Shown piece after piece: positions 18,357 through 26,439 of a stretch of DNA of 64,000 nt. Under the pieces are notes generated by a model. The model saw only the letters and a list, made by a program, of their open reading frames with translations. It was not told where the DNA came from and searched no databases. Origin of the DNA: Candidatus Rokuibacteriota bacterium (GTDB lineage: Bacteria > Methylomirabilota > Methylomirabilia > Rokubacteriales > CSP1-6). Position numbers and translations under genes: made by a program. The DNA is taken from contig QHSQ01000144.1 in assembly GCA_003221615.1 (NCBI GenBank), positions 1 to 64,000 of the forward strand, read 5' to 3'. How positions within the stretch are numbered: position 1 is the first letter of the stretch; each line of letters begins with the position of its first letter.

Positions 18357-21300
18357 GCGCGCCCCAGATCGGCGAGCACGGCGAGGAGCGAGTCGCGAAC
18401 CCGCGGCCACTCGCCGCGCAAGATCGCGGCCTCGAGCGTGAACTCGCGCTTCATCTTGAAGCGGCCTCGGCTCCGCTGGATGACGCGGACAAGACGCTCG
18501 GGGTCCAGTGTGGTCCCCGGGGAGAACGTGACGAGCGCCTTGCCGTCGCCCGCCTCGATCTTCTCGATGCCCACGGCGCGGGCAGCCACGCGGATGCGCA
18601 CGATGTCCAGGAGCTGCTCGGCCGCGGCGGGCGGGGGACCGAAGCGGTCGGCCAGCTCCGCGCGGAGATCGGCGACCTCCGCGTCGCTGGCGGCGCCGGC
18701 GAGGCGTTTGTACAGAGCGAGGCGCTGATTGACCTCGGGCACATATTCATCGGACAAAAACCCTTCCACGGCCACGCTGATGACCGGATCAACCGGAGCG
18801 GCAGTCGAATGGCCGGCCAATTCTCGCACGGCTTCGGCCAGGAGCTTCGAATAAAGATCGTAGCCGACCGCGGCGATGTGGCCGTGCTGCTGGGCCCCCA
18901 GGAGGTTCCCGGCGCCCCGGATCTCGAGGTCCCGCATCGCGAGCTTGAACCCCGAGCCGAGCTCGGTCAGCTCTTGCAAGGCTCGCAGGCGCCGCTGTGC
19001 CTGCTCGTCGACCCGGCCGTCGGCCGGAACCAGCAGATAGGCGTAGGCCTGCTGGCGCTCGCGCCCAACGCGGCCCCGCAGCTGATAGAGCTGCGCGAGG
19101 CCGAAACGGTCCGCGCGGTTGATGATGATCGTGTTGGACGCCGGGATGTCGAGCCCGGATTCGACGATGGCGGTGGAGACGAGCACGTCGGCCTGACCGG
19201 TGACGAACTTCACCATGGTCGCCTCGAGCTCGCGCTCCTTCATCTGGCCATGGCCCATGATGACGCGCGCCTCGGGAACCAGCTCCTGGACGAGCTTCGC
19301 CATTGACGGCAGCGACTGGACCCGGTTGTGGACGAAGAAAACCTGGCCGCCCCGCTCGAGCTCGCGCTCGAGCGCCTCCTTGATGACGCCGCGGCTGAAG
19401 CGGCGGATGACCGTCTCGACCGGCAGCCGATCCAGCGGCGCGGTCTCGATCACCGACATGTCCCGGACGCCCGAGAGCGACATGTAGAGCGTCCGGGGAA
19501 TCGGGGTGGCGGTGAGCGCGAGCACGTCCACGGAGGCTCGCAGCTGCTTCATCCGCTCCTTGTGGGCGACGCCGAACCGGTGCTCCTCGTCGATGACCAT
19601 GAGGCCCAGATTCTTGAACGCGACGTCCTTCGACAGGAGCCGGTGCGTACCGATCACGACGTCCACGGTGCCCTGTCGCAGCCCCTCGACCACCGTTTTC
19701 TGCTCCTTGGGGGAGCGGAAGCGCGACAGCAGCTCGACTTTGGCAGGGAACGGCGCGAACCGATCGGCGAACGTGGCCCAGTGCTGTTGAGCCAGCACGG
19801 TCGTCGGCACCAGCACCGCGACCTGCATGCCGTCGCCGACCGCCTTGAAGGCGGCGCGGAGCGCGACCTCGGTCTTGCCGTACCCGACGTCGCCGGCGAC
19901 GAGGCGATCCATCGGACGGCCGGCCTCCATGTCGTGCTTGGCGTCCTCGATCGCCTTGAGCTGGTCCGCCGTCTCCTCGAACCGGAAGGCCGCCTCGAAC
20001 TCACGCTGCCACGGCGTATCCGCGGCGAACGCGTGGCCGTCGGCCACCGCGCGCTGCGCGTAGAGGCGCAGCAGTCCCTCGGCCATCTCGCGCAGCGCGG
20101 CGCGCACCGACTCCTTCACGCGCTGCCAGGACGCGCCGCCGAGCCGGTCGAGCCGCGCGGCGCCGGCGTCGCCGCCGAGGTATTTCGAGATCAGCTCGAG
20201 ACGCTCGACCGGCAAGTACAGCCGGTTGCCCTCGGAGTACTCGAGCAGGAGAAAGTCACTCTCGCGATCGCCGACCTTCATCGTCTGCAGACCCAGATAG
20301 CGGCCGAGCCCGTGGTCTTCGTGGACGATGATGTCGCCGGGCGCCAGGTCGGTGAACGCCGTGAGCGCGGCGCCGCGCTGATACTTGGGTCGCCGTAGCG
20401 ACCGGCGCCGCGAGCCGAAGACTTCTCCCTCGGTGAGCACGATGACGCCGAGGGCGGGGATCGCGAAGCCGGTGGAGCACTCGCCGACGACGATCGCCAG
20501 GGTCTGGGAGCCCTCGAACGATGTCGCGATCTCGGCTTCGACCTGGTGCTCGCGGAGGATCTGGCGCACGTGCTCTGCCTGGCGCTCATCGGCCGCCGTC
20601 AAGCGGACGCGAAAGCCCTCCACGCGCCAGCGCGCGATCTCGGCCGTCAGCTGGTTGAAGCGGCCGGTAAAGCGCGGGACTTCCTGCGTCTCCAGCGTGA
20701 TCTCGGTCGCCGCGGAAGCGCCCGCCGCGGCGCTGGATGTGCCGGCAACCAGGCTCAGCTCGACGATCTGGCGGCCGGCGAGACGCTCGCGAAGGGGCGG
20801 CTCGTTCACGGTCTCATCGGTCGGCTCATCGAGGAGCTTCGGAAGGTCGACCAGAACGGGCGCGGCCGCCGGCAGATAGTCGAGGAGGCGCGCCGCGGGC
20901 TCGGGCGCGCTGTCCTCGGGCGTCAGCGGCAGGACGAGCAGCTCGTCGAGGGTTCCCACCGAGCGCTGAGAGGTCGGGTCGAAGAGCCGGATCGACTCGA
21001 TGTCGTCGCCGAGGAACTCGAGCCGGGCCGGGCCCGCCTGGCTCGGCGAGAAGACGTCGACGATACCGCCGCGCAAGCTCCACTGCCCTACCGTCACGAC
21101 CGTCTCGACCTTCTCGTAGCCGCAGCGCTCGAGCGCCTCGAGCAGGAGCTCGCGGTCCAGGCTATCGCCGGTCGAGAGCCGCAAGGTGCGCGCCGCGAAC
21201 TCCTCTCGACTCCACAGCGGGACGACCAGGGCCGCGGGCGTCGCAACCACGGTGACAGGCTCGGCGACGGTGAGCCGTCGCGCGATCACCGCGCGCTCGG

Positions 21301-21586
21301 CGTCAGCTTCCCGGTGGTGGCCGCCGCGCCAGAGCCGTGGCTCCGGCGGGGGAAACTCGAGCGCGGTAGCGCCGAAGAGCTTCAGGTCCTGGGTCCAGCG
21401 GTGAGCGTCGGCAAGGCCCCCGACCACGACGAGGGCGGGGCGCGGATGGGCCTGGAGGAGCTCGGCCACCGCGAGGGCGCGCGCGGAGCCGGTGAGGCCG
21501 GCGACGCGCAGGTAGACTCCTCCCTCGGCAAAGGATTTTGCCAGCGCTTCGAATGCCGGCCATTCTCTCAACATCTCCGCGAGCAC
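18353..21586 (-). CDS. mfd: Transcription-repair coupling factor Mfd
   Basis: ATP-driven DNA translocase that removes stalled RNA polymerase and recruits UvrA. The 1077-residue protein has a UvrB-like N-terminus ([20 protein letters not shown]), an RNA polymerase-interaction/CarD-like segment ([15 protein letters not shown] near 420), helicase motifs Walker [22 protein letters not shown] in [26 protein letters not shown] and [14 protein letters not shown], and a C-terminal TRCF domain. It is a little shorter than E. coli Mfd. Start GTG at 21586, or ATG at 21574. A 184-base hairpin element begins 24 bases upstream of the start. Confidence 0.96.
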   Translation of the reverse strand: MLAEMLREWPAFEALAKSFAEGGVYLRVAGLTGSARALAVAELLQAHPRPALVVVGGLADAHRWTQDLKLFGATALEFPPPEPRLWRGGHHREADAERAVIARRLTVAEPVTVVATPAALVVPLWSREEFAARTLRLSTGDSLDRELLLEALERCGYEKVETVVTVGQWSLRGGIVDVFSPSQAGPARLEFLGDDIESIRLFDPTSQRSVGTLDELLVLPLTPEDSAPEPAARLLDYLPAAAPVLVDLPKLLDEPTDETVNEPPLRERLAGRQIVELSLVAGTSSAAAGASAATEITLETQEVPRFTGRFNQLTAEIARWRVEGFRVRLTAADERQAEHVRQILREHQVEAEIATSFEGSQTLAIVVGECSTGFAIPALGVIVLTEGEVFGSRRRSLRRPKYQRGAALTAFTDLAPGDIIVHEDHGLGRYLGLQTMKVGDRESDFLLLEYSEGNRLYLPVERLELISKYLGGDAGAARLDRLGGASWQRVKESVRAALREMAEGLLRLYAQRAVADGHAFAADTPWQREFEAAFRFEETADQLKAIEDAKHDMEAGRPMDRLVAGDVGYGKTEVALRAAFKAVGDGMQVAVLVPTTVLAQQHWATFADRFAPFPAKVELLSRFRSPKEQKTVVEGLRQGTVDVVIGTHRLLSKDVAFKNLGLMVIDEEHRFGVAHKERMKQLRASVDVLALTATPIPRTLYMSLSGVRDMSVIETAPLDRLPVETVIRRFSRGVIKEALERELERGGQVFFVHNRVQSLPSMAKLVQELVPEARVIMGHGQMKERELEATMVKFVTGQADVLVSTAIVESGLDIPASNTIIINRADRFGLAQLYQLRGRVGRERQQAYAYLLVPADGRVDEQAQRRLRALQELTELGSGFKLAMRDLEIRGAGNLLGAQQHGHIAAVGYDLYSKLLAEAVRELAGHSTAAPVDPVISVAVEGFLSDEYVPEVNQRLALYKRLAGAASDAEVADLRAELADRFGPPPAAAEQLLDIVRIRVAARAVGIEKIEAGDGKALVTFSPGTTLDPERLVRVIQRSRGRFKMKREFTLEAAILRGEWPRVRDSLLAVLADLGRA

Positions 21587-21610
21587 ACTACGGTATCACG
21601 GCCGTTGAGG

Positions 21611-21794
21611 CGGGCTGGAGGGTGGGGCGGTGGGTGTGGGTGCGGGAGGGGGTCCCGGCTACCACGCGGCACGCGTGCGCTACCCCGCTGCGGCTGGGCT
21701 CCATCCGGGCGCTCGACTCCCGCCGCCCGCTCGGCGGGAACGGGTCCCGGGACCCCCTCCCGCACCCGCACCCACCGCCCCACCCTCCAGCCCG
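21611..21794. repeat. Long-stem inverted repeat element 1 (48-bp arms, 88-base loop)
   Basis: Arm 21611-21658 is G-rich (starts CGGGCTGGAGGGTGGGGCGG) and pairs with 21747-21794 over 48 positions with a single difference (T opposite G, still a wobble pair in RNA). The loop, CTACCACGCGGCACGCGTGC... to ...CGGCGGGAACGGGTC, matches the loop of element 2 at roughly 85-90% by eye, in the opposite orientation. The loop has its own hairpin CCCGCCG-CCCGCT-CGGCGGG. No believable gene lies inside; the track ORFs here are Pro/Arg-rich shadows. It sits directly upstream of mfd. Confidence 0.9.
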
Positions 21795-22004
21795 TCTCCC
21801 GTGCCTTGGCCCGGTCACCCTTGGCTTAGGGCAGCGAAATCGACGACGGTCGGCGCCGACCGGTCAAAGCGCCCCGTTCTCGGATCAGCTCGACCTCGGC
21901 TTGGCTCGTTCCAGGCGCGCCTCGCTCCAGGCTCGACGCCGCCGGGCGAGCTCGATCGCGTGCGGGTTCTGAGTCGAAGCGCTCGGTGTCGGGCGGAGAG
22001 GGAA
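21795..22004. other. Spacer between the two hairpin elements, no gene seen
   Basis: About 210 bases between the inverted elements. I see no ribosome site with a convincing ORF, no tRNA and no repeat of the flanking arms. It contains a short palindrome around GTCGGCGCCGAC. It may belong to a larger composite element, or be residual spacer between rex and mfd. Confidence 0.5.
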
Positions 22005-22176
22005 GGGCCGGCGGGTGGGGGCTGGGGGTGGGGGAAGGGGTCGACGGACCCGTTCCCTTCAAGCGAGCGGCGGGAGTCAAGCGCGCGGATGGAGCCCAGC
22101 CGCAGAGGGGCAGCGCACGCGTGCCGCGTGGTCGCGGCGACCCCTTCCCCCACCCCCAGCCCCCACCCGCCGGCCC
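22005..22176. repeat. Long-stem inverted repeat element 2 (39-bp perfect arms, 94-base loop)
   Basis: Arm 22005-22043 (starts GGGCCGGCGGGTGGGGGCTG) is the exact reverse complement of 22138-22176, 39 of 39 bases. The loop, read on the minus strand, is CGACCACGCGGCACGCGTGC... to ...GGGAACGGGTCCG and aligns with the loop of element 1, while the arms differ between the two elements at many positions yet remain paired within each. It begins 17 bases after the rex stop and could terminate that transcript. G-runs in the arms meet the pattern for G-quadruplexes. Confidence 0.9.
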
Positions 22177-22193
22177 GTTACGCGCGCGCTCGA

Positions 22194-22844
22194 CTAGCGA
22201 GAGGTTTTAGCGAGATAGAACGAAAGAGTTTCGAGCTCGATCGAGAGGTCGACGTTCTTGAGGCGAACGTCGCGCGGAACTTTGATACGGGCGGGTGCGA
22301 AGTTCAAAATGGCCTTGATCCCCGCCGCGGCCAGCTGGTCGGCGACCGCCTGCGCCGCCTCCGTGGGCACCGCGACGATCGCGATCTGGATCCCGCGCGC
22401 CTTCACCTCACGCCCGAGGTCGCGGCTGGCGAAGATCGGCGTCGATTCGACCTCGTGCACGACCTTCGACGGATCCTCGTCGAAGATGGCCGCGATGCGA
22501 AATCCCTGACGGGCGAACCCGCGATAGTGGAACAGCGCCGAGCCGAGGTTGCCGTAGCCGATGAGCGCCACGGGCCACTCGCGATCGAGACCGAGGATGC
22601 GCTGGAGCTCGGCCTTCAGCCCCGAGACGTAGTACCCGATGCCGCGTACGCCGAACTCGCCGAAGTAGGCGAGGTCTTTTCGGACCTGCGCCGAGTTGAG
22701 ATTGAACCGATCCGCCAGCTCCTGCGAGGACACGGTCTTCACGCCGTCCTCTTCGAGCTGCAGCAGACATCGGGTGTAGACCGAGAGACGACGGATCGTC
22801 ATCTCGGGGATCTTCGGGAGGCGAGCGTTCGACCGTGGCATCAT
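22194..22844 (-). CDS. rex: Redox-sensing transcriptional repressor Rex
   Basis: Dimeric repressor that senses the NADH/NAD+ ratio. Residues about 5-80 form a winged helix (IPEMTIRRLSVYTRCLLQLEEDG; recognition helix NSAQVRKDLAYFGEFG); residues about 80-216 form a Rossmann domain with GYGNLGSALFHYRGF and the second-strand acidic residue in AIFDEDPSKVV. The length of 216 is typical. Two ATG codons are adjacent (22844, 22841). It is 61 bases downstream of atpE on the same strand, so it may share the atp transcript. Confidence 0.96.
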   Translation of the reverse strand: MMPRSNARLPKIPEMTIRRLSVYTRCLLQLEEDGVKTVSSQELADRFNLNSAQVRKDLAYFGEFGVRGIGYYVSGLKAELQRILGLDREWPVALIGYGNLGSALFHYRGFARQGFRIAAIFDEDPSKVVHEVESTPIFASRDLGREVKARGIQIAIVAVPTEAAQAVADQLAAAGIKAILNFAPARIKVPRDVRLKNVDLSIELETLSFYLAKTSR

Positions 22845-22905
22845 CGTGCGGCGCGCCGCGCGCGAGGCGCGTGCGGCGCGCCGGCCCTCCGCTATACGGT
22901 GGACG

Positions 22906-23232
22906 TCATGCGAAATTGATGCCCTTCACGAACAAGAGGATCAACGCGATGACGAGCGTGTAGATCGCGAGGGACTCGATCAACGCCAGACCGATGATCA
23001 TCGCGGTCTGAATCCGCGCAGCGGCGCCCGGCTGCCGGGCCATCGCGTCGACGGCCGACGCGACCGCTCTGCCCTGTCCGAGCCCGCACAACCCCGCCGC
23101 GATCGCCATGCCGATGCCGGCCGCGATGACCGCGAACGGAGCGATCCAGCCGCCCGTGCCGCCCTCGGCCGCCAGCGCCGCGGTCGGAAACGCCAGAACC
23201 GCCACACCCACCAGAATCAGTGAACGTCGCAC
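22906..23232 (-). CDS. atpE: ATP synthase Fo subunit c
   Basis: Rotor-ring proteolipid of the membrane sector. The mature part has two hydrophobic helices with the loop GQGRAVASAVDAMARQPGAAARIQ between them and the ion-carrying glutamate in GLALIESLAIYTLV. A 21-residue N-terminal extension, MRRSLILVGVAVLAFPTAALA, looks like a cleavable signal peptide; most c subunits lack one. Gln in helix 1 (GLGQG) and Glu-Ser in helix 2 are part of the sodium-binding signature, but the following Thr is Leu. Start GTG after a GAGGAGG site. Confidence 0.93.
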   Translation of the reverse strand: MRRSLILVGVAVLAFPTAALAAEGGTGGWIAPFAVIAAGIGMAIAAGLCGLGQGRAVASAVDAMARQPGAAARIQTAMIIGLALIESLAIYTLVIALILLFVKGINFA

Positions 23233-23259
23233 GACTCCCTCCTCTATACGTGTGATCTG

Positions 23260-24027
23260 CTAGTGGTGCTCGGAATGGTGCTCGGCCTCTTCGATCGCTC
23301 CGGAGATGTAGAGCATCGTCAGCATCACGAAGATGAACGCCTGCAGAAAGGCCACCAGGATCTTCAGCGGGTAGAGAAATCCCACGGTGAAGACGATCGT
23401 GACGATGCCGCCGATCCCGCCGACGACCGCCCCCGCCACGCTGCCCGACAGCGCCCAGCCGATCAGGCCGTTCAGGCCCATCAGGAGAAAGATCACCGCG
23501 AGCAGGATGTGGCCGCCGACCATGTTGCCGAAGAGCCTGAGCGTGAGCGAGAGCGGTCGCGCGAGGTGGCTGATCACCTCGATCACGAACATGAGGGGCT
23601 TGAGCGGGAGCGGAACCGGCCCGGCGAAATGCGCCAGATACGGCATCAGCCCCTGCTTGCGCACGCCGATCCAGTGGTAGGCCAGGAACACGATGAGCGC
23701 GCACGCGCCGTTGGTGTTGAGATTGCTCGTCGGCCCGGCCAGTCCCGGCACCAGGCTCATGAGGTTGGCGGTGAGGATGAAGAGCCCGAGGGTCGCGATG
23801 AGCGGAAGATATTTCCGGCCCTCGTGGCCCATCACGTCGTCGATCATCTGCTGAAACTGCTCGAGCACGACCTCGAAGAAGTTCTGCAGGCCGCGCGGGA
23901 CGAGCTGCAAGTTGCGCGAGGCGACGAACGTCAACGCCGCCAGGATCACCATCACGAGCCACGTGTACGTCACGTGGTCGGGGATACCCGGCAGGCGGAA
24001 GATCGGGGGGTGCTCGATCGCTTCCAT
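23260..24027 (-). CDS. atpB: ATP synthase Fo subunit a
   Basis: Stator half-channel subunit that passes ions to the c-ring. The 255-residue membrane protein has about five to six segments and the diagnostic arginine in RPLSLTLRLFGNMVGGHILL, together with GVRKQGLMPYLAHFAGPVPLPLKPLMFVIEVISHLARP. The histidine-rich C-terminus (EEAEHHSEHH) is unusual but lies outside conserved parts. It lies three bases after the atpI stop and 27 bases before atpE. Confidence 0.95.
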   Translation of the reverse strand: MEAIEHPPIFRLPGIPDHVTYTWLVMVILAALTFVASRNLQLVPRGLQNFFEVVLEQFQQMIDDVMGHEGRKYLPLIATLGLFILTANLMSLVPGLAGPTSNLNTNGACALIVFLAYHWIGVRKQGLMPYLAHFAGPVPLPLKPLMFVIEVISHLARPLSLTLRLFGNMVGGHILLAVIFLLMGLNGLIGWALSGSVAGAVVGGIGGIVTIVFTVGFLYPLKILVAFLQAFIFVMLTMLYISGAIEEAEHHSEHH

Positions 24028-24030
24028 CGC

Positions 24031-24396
24031 TCAGCGCTCCCGACGCGCCGACGCGAGGCCGCGCGCGATCAAATCGCAGGGCAATACGGTGAATCCGGCC
24101 ACCAGCGCGATCGGATGCGCCCAGCCGGTGGCCAGAAGAATCCCGCACGCGACGGTGCATGCGACGAACCGCAGCCCGGCGCCCACGATCCACGCCGCGG
24201 CCGACGCGCTGCCGGTCGAGGTCGCCACAAATGCGCGCGCCACGAGCCACCGGAAGTTCACCACCGCGAGAACACCGCCCACCAGCACGCCCAGGCCGGC
24301 CGATTCGCCCGCGAGCCACCACACGAGCGCGGCGAGCGCCGCCACGGCGGCGCACGTGTCGAGCGTCACCCTCGTCGTCAGCTCATTTGGTGTCAT
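24031..24396 (-). CDS. atpI: ATP synthase subunit I (AtpI-like membrane protein)
   Basis: Small 121-residue membrane protein at the position of atpI. It has four hydrophobic segments (CAAVAALAALVWWLA, GLGVLVGGVLAVVNF, AAAWIVGAGLRFVACTVACGILLA, PIALVAGFTVLPC) and the family-like GGVLAVVNFRWLVARAF. In other bacteria AtpI assists c-ring assembly or magnesium supply; that role is inferred here. Start ATG overlaps the end of atpZ by 14 bases. Confidence 0.78.
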   Translation of the reverse strand: MTPNELTTRVTLDTCAAVAALAALVWWLAGESAGLGVLVGGVLAVVNFRWLVARAFVATSTGSASAAAWIVGAGLRFVACTVACGILLATGWAHPIALVAGFTVLPCDLIARGLASARRER

Positions 24397-24619
24397 CGAG
24401 CTCCCGGTCGGCGCGGTTCACCGATCGAAAGAGGTTGACGAATCCCGCCACGATCCCGAGTCCCAGCCCGATCAGCAAGAGCCAGGGCGAGGTTCCCAGC
24501 ACGCGATCCGCGTAGTAACCCCCGACGAGCCCGATGACGGTCGCCACCACCAGCACGAGCCCGATCGAGGAGAGTTCCCCGAGCGCTTTCCAGGTTCCCT
24601 GATCCCCGGGCGGCGCCAT
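24383..24619 (-). CDS. atpZ: AtpZ/AtpI-type small membrane protein of the ATP synthase operon
   Basis: 78-residue protein with two transmembrane hairpin helices, SSIGLVLVVATVIGLVGGYYADRVLG and PWLLLIGLGLGIVAGFVNLFR. The pattern GxYxDxxxGTSPWLLLIGLGLGxxAGFxNLxR is characteristic of the F0F1-ATPase-associated AtpZ family, which pairs with AtpI. I start at the ATG at 24619 (MAPPGDQGTWKALGEL); the track form adds 34 residues through the promoter. It is the first gene of the atpZ-I-B-E-rex run. Confidence 0.8.
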   Translation of the reverse strand: MAPPGDQGTWKALGELSSIGLVLVVATVIGLVGGYYADRVLGTSPWLLLIGLGLGIVAGFVNLFRSVNRADRELDDTK

Positions 24620-24629
24620 GTGAAGAAGG

Positions 24630-24658
24630 ACACTAGCACAATGATCCCGAGCGAACAA
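24630..24658 (-). promoter_or_regulatory. Putative promoter of the atpZ-I-B-E operon
   Basis: Minus strand TTGTTC, a 17-base spacer, then TAGTGT preceded by TGC (an extended -10 form), ending 10 bases before the atpZ start codon. The hexamers are imperfect; position before the first gene of the operon is the main support. The very short leader is a reason for caution. Confidence 0.3.
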
Positions 24659-24723
24659 GCGATCGGAAGTGGCTGATTTCGCTGTGAGGAAGGCAACCAT
24701 CGCCCAGTCGGTTCGGCACAACC

Positions 24724-26439
24724 TCAGCCGAACATCCCGCCCATGCGCGCGCCCGCGACGCGGTTGATCACGGCGACGCTGATCGCCGCGACGACGATCA
24801 GAATGACGCCGAGCGCGGCGGCCTCGTTGGCGCTACCGGCGATGTAGAAGGAGAAGATGCCCACCGTGATCGTCTCCCAGCCTCCGAGCGACAGGAAGAG
24901 GACCGCCGAGGCCTCCTGGAGCGACGTCATGAACGAGAAGAGCGCGCCCACCAGGACGCCGCGCCAGATCAGCGGCAAGGTCACGTCGGTGAACGAGCGC
25001 AGTCCGCGAGCGCCCACGCTGGCGGCGGCTTCCTCCATGGATCGGTGGACAAGCAGGAGCGAGGCGTAGGAGCCGCGCACCGTGTACGGCAGCCGCCGGA
25101 TCGCTAGGACGAGCGGCAGGATGATCCAGAAGCTCGTGAGCCCCCGGTCGAACCCGGGCAGGTCGAAGTGGAACGCGCGGATGTAGGCGATGCCGATCGC
25201 GGTGCCCGGGATCGCCAGGATCAGCGTGTTCAATCCGTCGAGCGTGTCGCGTGCGGGCAGCCGCGTGCGCGCCAGGATCCACGCGATCGGCACGCCGATC
25301 GCGATACACAGCACGACCGCGAGCGCCGAGTAGAGGAAGCTGTTGACGATGTACTTCGGCGTCTCGACGATGACCCGCTCGAAGTAGGCGAGCGTGTAGC
25401 GGACCGGAAACGGCGTCAGCGACCATCCCTTGCCCACCGACGCGAACAACACGCCGAGGTAGGGGATGAAGGACACGAGCATCAGCAACGAGAGGAACGC
25501 GACGGCCCCGGTCTGCCGGAGCGGCGAGAGGCGCCGGCGCGCCACCTTCGAGTAGGAGAGCGACGAGTAGTCCTTGATCGCGACGTAGCGGCGCGCCGCC
25601 ACCAGGAACAGGACGGCGAGGACCACCATGAGCGCCGAGATCACGATCCCCATCCGGAACAGGCGCCGGTCGACGAACTGGACGATGTTCAGGTACGCCT
25701 GCGAGGCGAGGAGATCGTGGACGCCGAGCACCAGCGGCGTGGCGAAATCCGAGAAGGTCCAGATGAAGACCAGGAGCGCGCCGGCCACGTAGCCCGGCGT
25801 CGTCAGCGGCAGCGTGATCCGGACGAGCTTGGTGAAGCCGCGCGCGCCCACGCTCTCGGCCGCCTCCTCGAGCGCCGGGTCGATCTTCGCCAGCGCGTCG
25901 ACGACGTTCAGGGTGATCATCGGGAACAGGTGAAGCGTCTCCACCAGCAGCACGCCGTGCAGCCCGTACACGAAGTTGATCGGCCGGGTCAGCCCGAACC
26001 AGTCCTCGAGCAGCACGTTCACGGTGCCGGCGCGCCCCATGATGAAGGTGAACCCGAGCACGCCGACCAGCGGCGGCGAGATGATCGGGATCAGGGTCAG
26101 ATAGCCGAAGAGGTTGCGGCCGACGAAGTCGTAGCGCACGAGCAGGAACGCCACCGCGAAGCCCACCACCGAGGTCGCCGCGACGGTGCCGAGACCGAGC
26201 AGCAGCGAGTTCACGAGCGAGCGCAGGTAGAACCGATCGCGGGCGAACTCGACGAAGTTCGCCAGGGTCAACCGGCCCGCCTCGTCGCTGAAGGCGTCGT
26301 AGAGAATCCGCAAGACCGGATAGACGAGGAAGAGCAACAGGAAGAACCAGACGGCGCCGACACCGAGCGCGGGGAGAAGACGCCCCGCGCGGGACAGGGC
26401 ATGACTCCGGGAGGCGGACGTGGTGGCGGCGCCGGTCAT
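24724..26439 (-). CDS. Fused ABC transporter permease, FbpB/iron(III)-type
   Basis: Inner-membrane permease of 571 residues made of two fused permease halves, about 12 transmembrane segments. Each half has the EAA loop that contacts the ATPase: LEEAAESVGARGFTKLVRITLP near residue 200 and MEEAAASVGARGLRSFTDVTLP near 475. Such double permeases occur in the iron(III), thiamine, 2-aminoethylphosphonate and related importers. Start ATG at 26439 overlaps the ATPase stop by four bases. It is the last gene of the cassette binding protein-ATPase-permease. The substrate cannot be told from sequence. Confidence 0.85.
   Translation of the reverse strand: MTGAATTSASRSHALSRAGRLLPALGVGAVWFFLLLFLVYPVLRILYDAFSDEAGRLTLANFVEFARDRFYLRSLVNSLLLGLGTVAATSVVGFAVAFLLVRYDFVGRNLFGYLTLIPIISPPLVGVLGFTFIMGRAGTVNVLLEDWFGLTRPINFVYGLHGVLLVETLHLFPMITLNVVDALAKIDPALEEAAESVGARGFTKLVRITLPLTTPGYVAGALLVFIWTFSDFATPLVLGVHDLLASQAYLNIVQFVDRRLFRMGIVISALMVVLAVLFLVAARRYVAIKDYSSLSYSKVARRRLSPLRQTGAVAFLSLLMLVSFIPYLGVLFASVGKGWSLTPFPVRYTLAYFERVIVETPKYIVNSFLYSALAVVLCIAIGVPIAWILARTRLPARDTLDGLNTLILAIPGTAIGIAYIRAFHFDLPGFDRGLTSFWIILPLVLAIRRLPYTVRGSYASLLLVHRSMEEAAASVGARGLRSFTDVTLPLIWRGVLVGALFSFMTSLQEASAVLFLSLGGWETITVGIFSFYIAGSANEAAALGVILIVVAAISVAVINRVAGARMGGMFG

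Noticed and set aside
18353-18410. Longer start for the SurA-like lipoprotein (track start 18410)
   Set aside because: The extra residues are basic and read the end of mfd in another frame; starting at the GTGA overlap gives a proper signal peptide and lipobox.
21611-22176. CRISPR array or phage attachment site at the inverted repeats
   Set aside because: There are no regularly spaced direct repeats, no cas genes, no integrase and no tRNA next to them.
21611-22176. Classical insertion sequence between rex and mfd
   Set aside because: No transposase frame and no clear target-site duplication flanking either element; a non-autonomous element remains possible but unproven.
21630-22919. Plus-strand ORF of 429 residues across the hairpin region and rex
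   Set aside because: Its sequence is Pro/Arg-rich because it reads the GC-rich arms; the second half is antisense to rex. No ribosome site or known domain.
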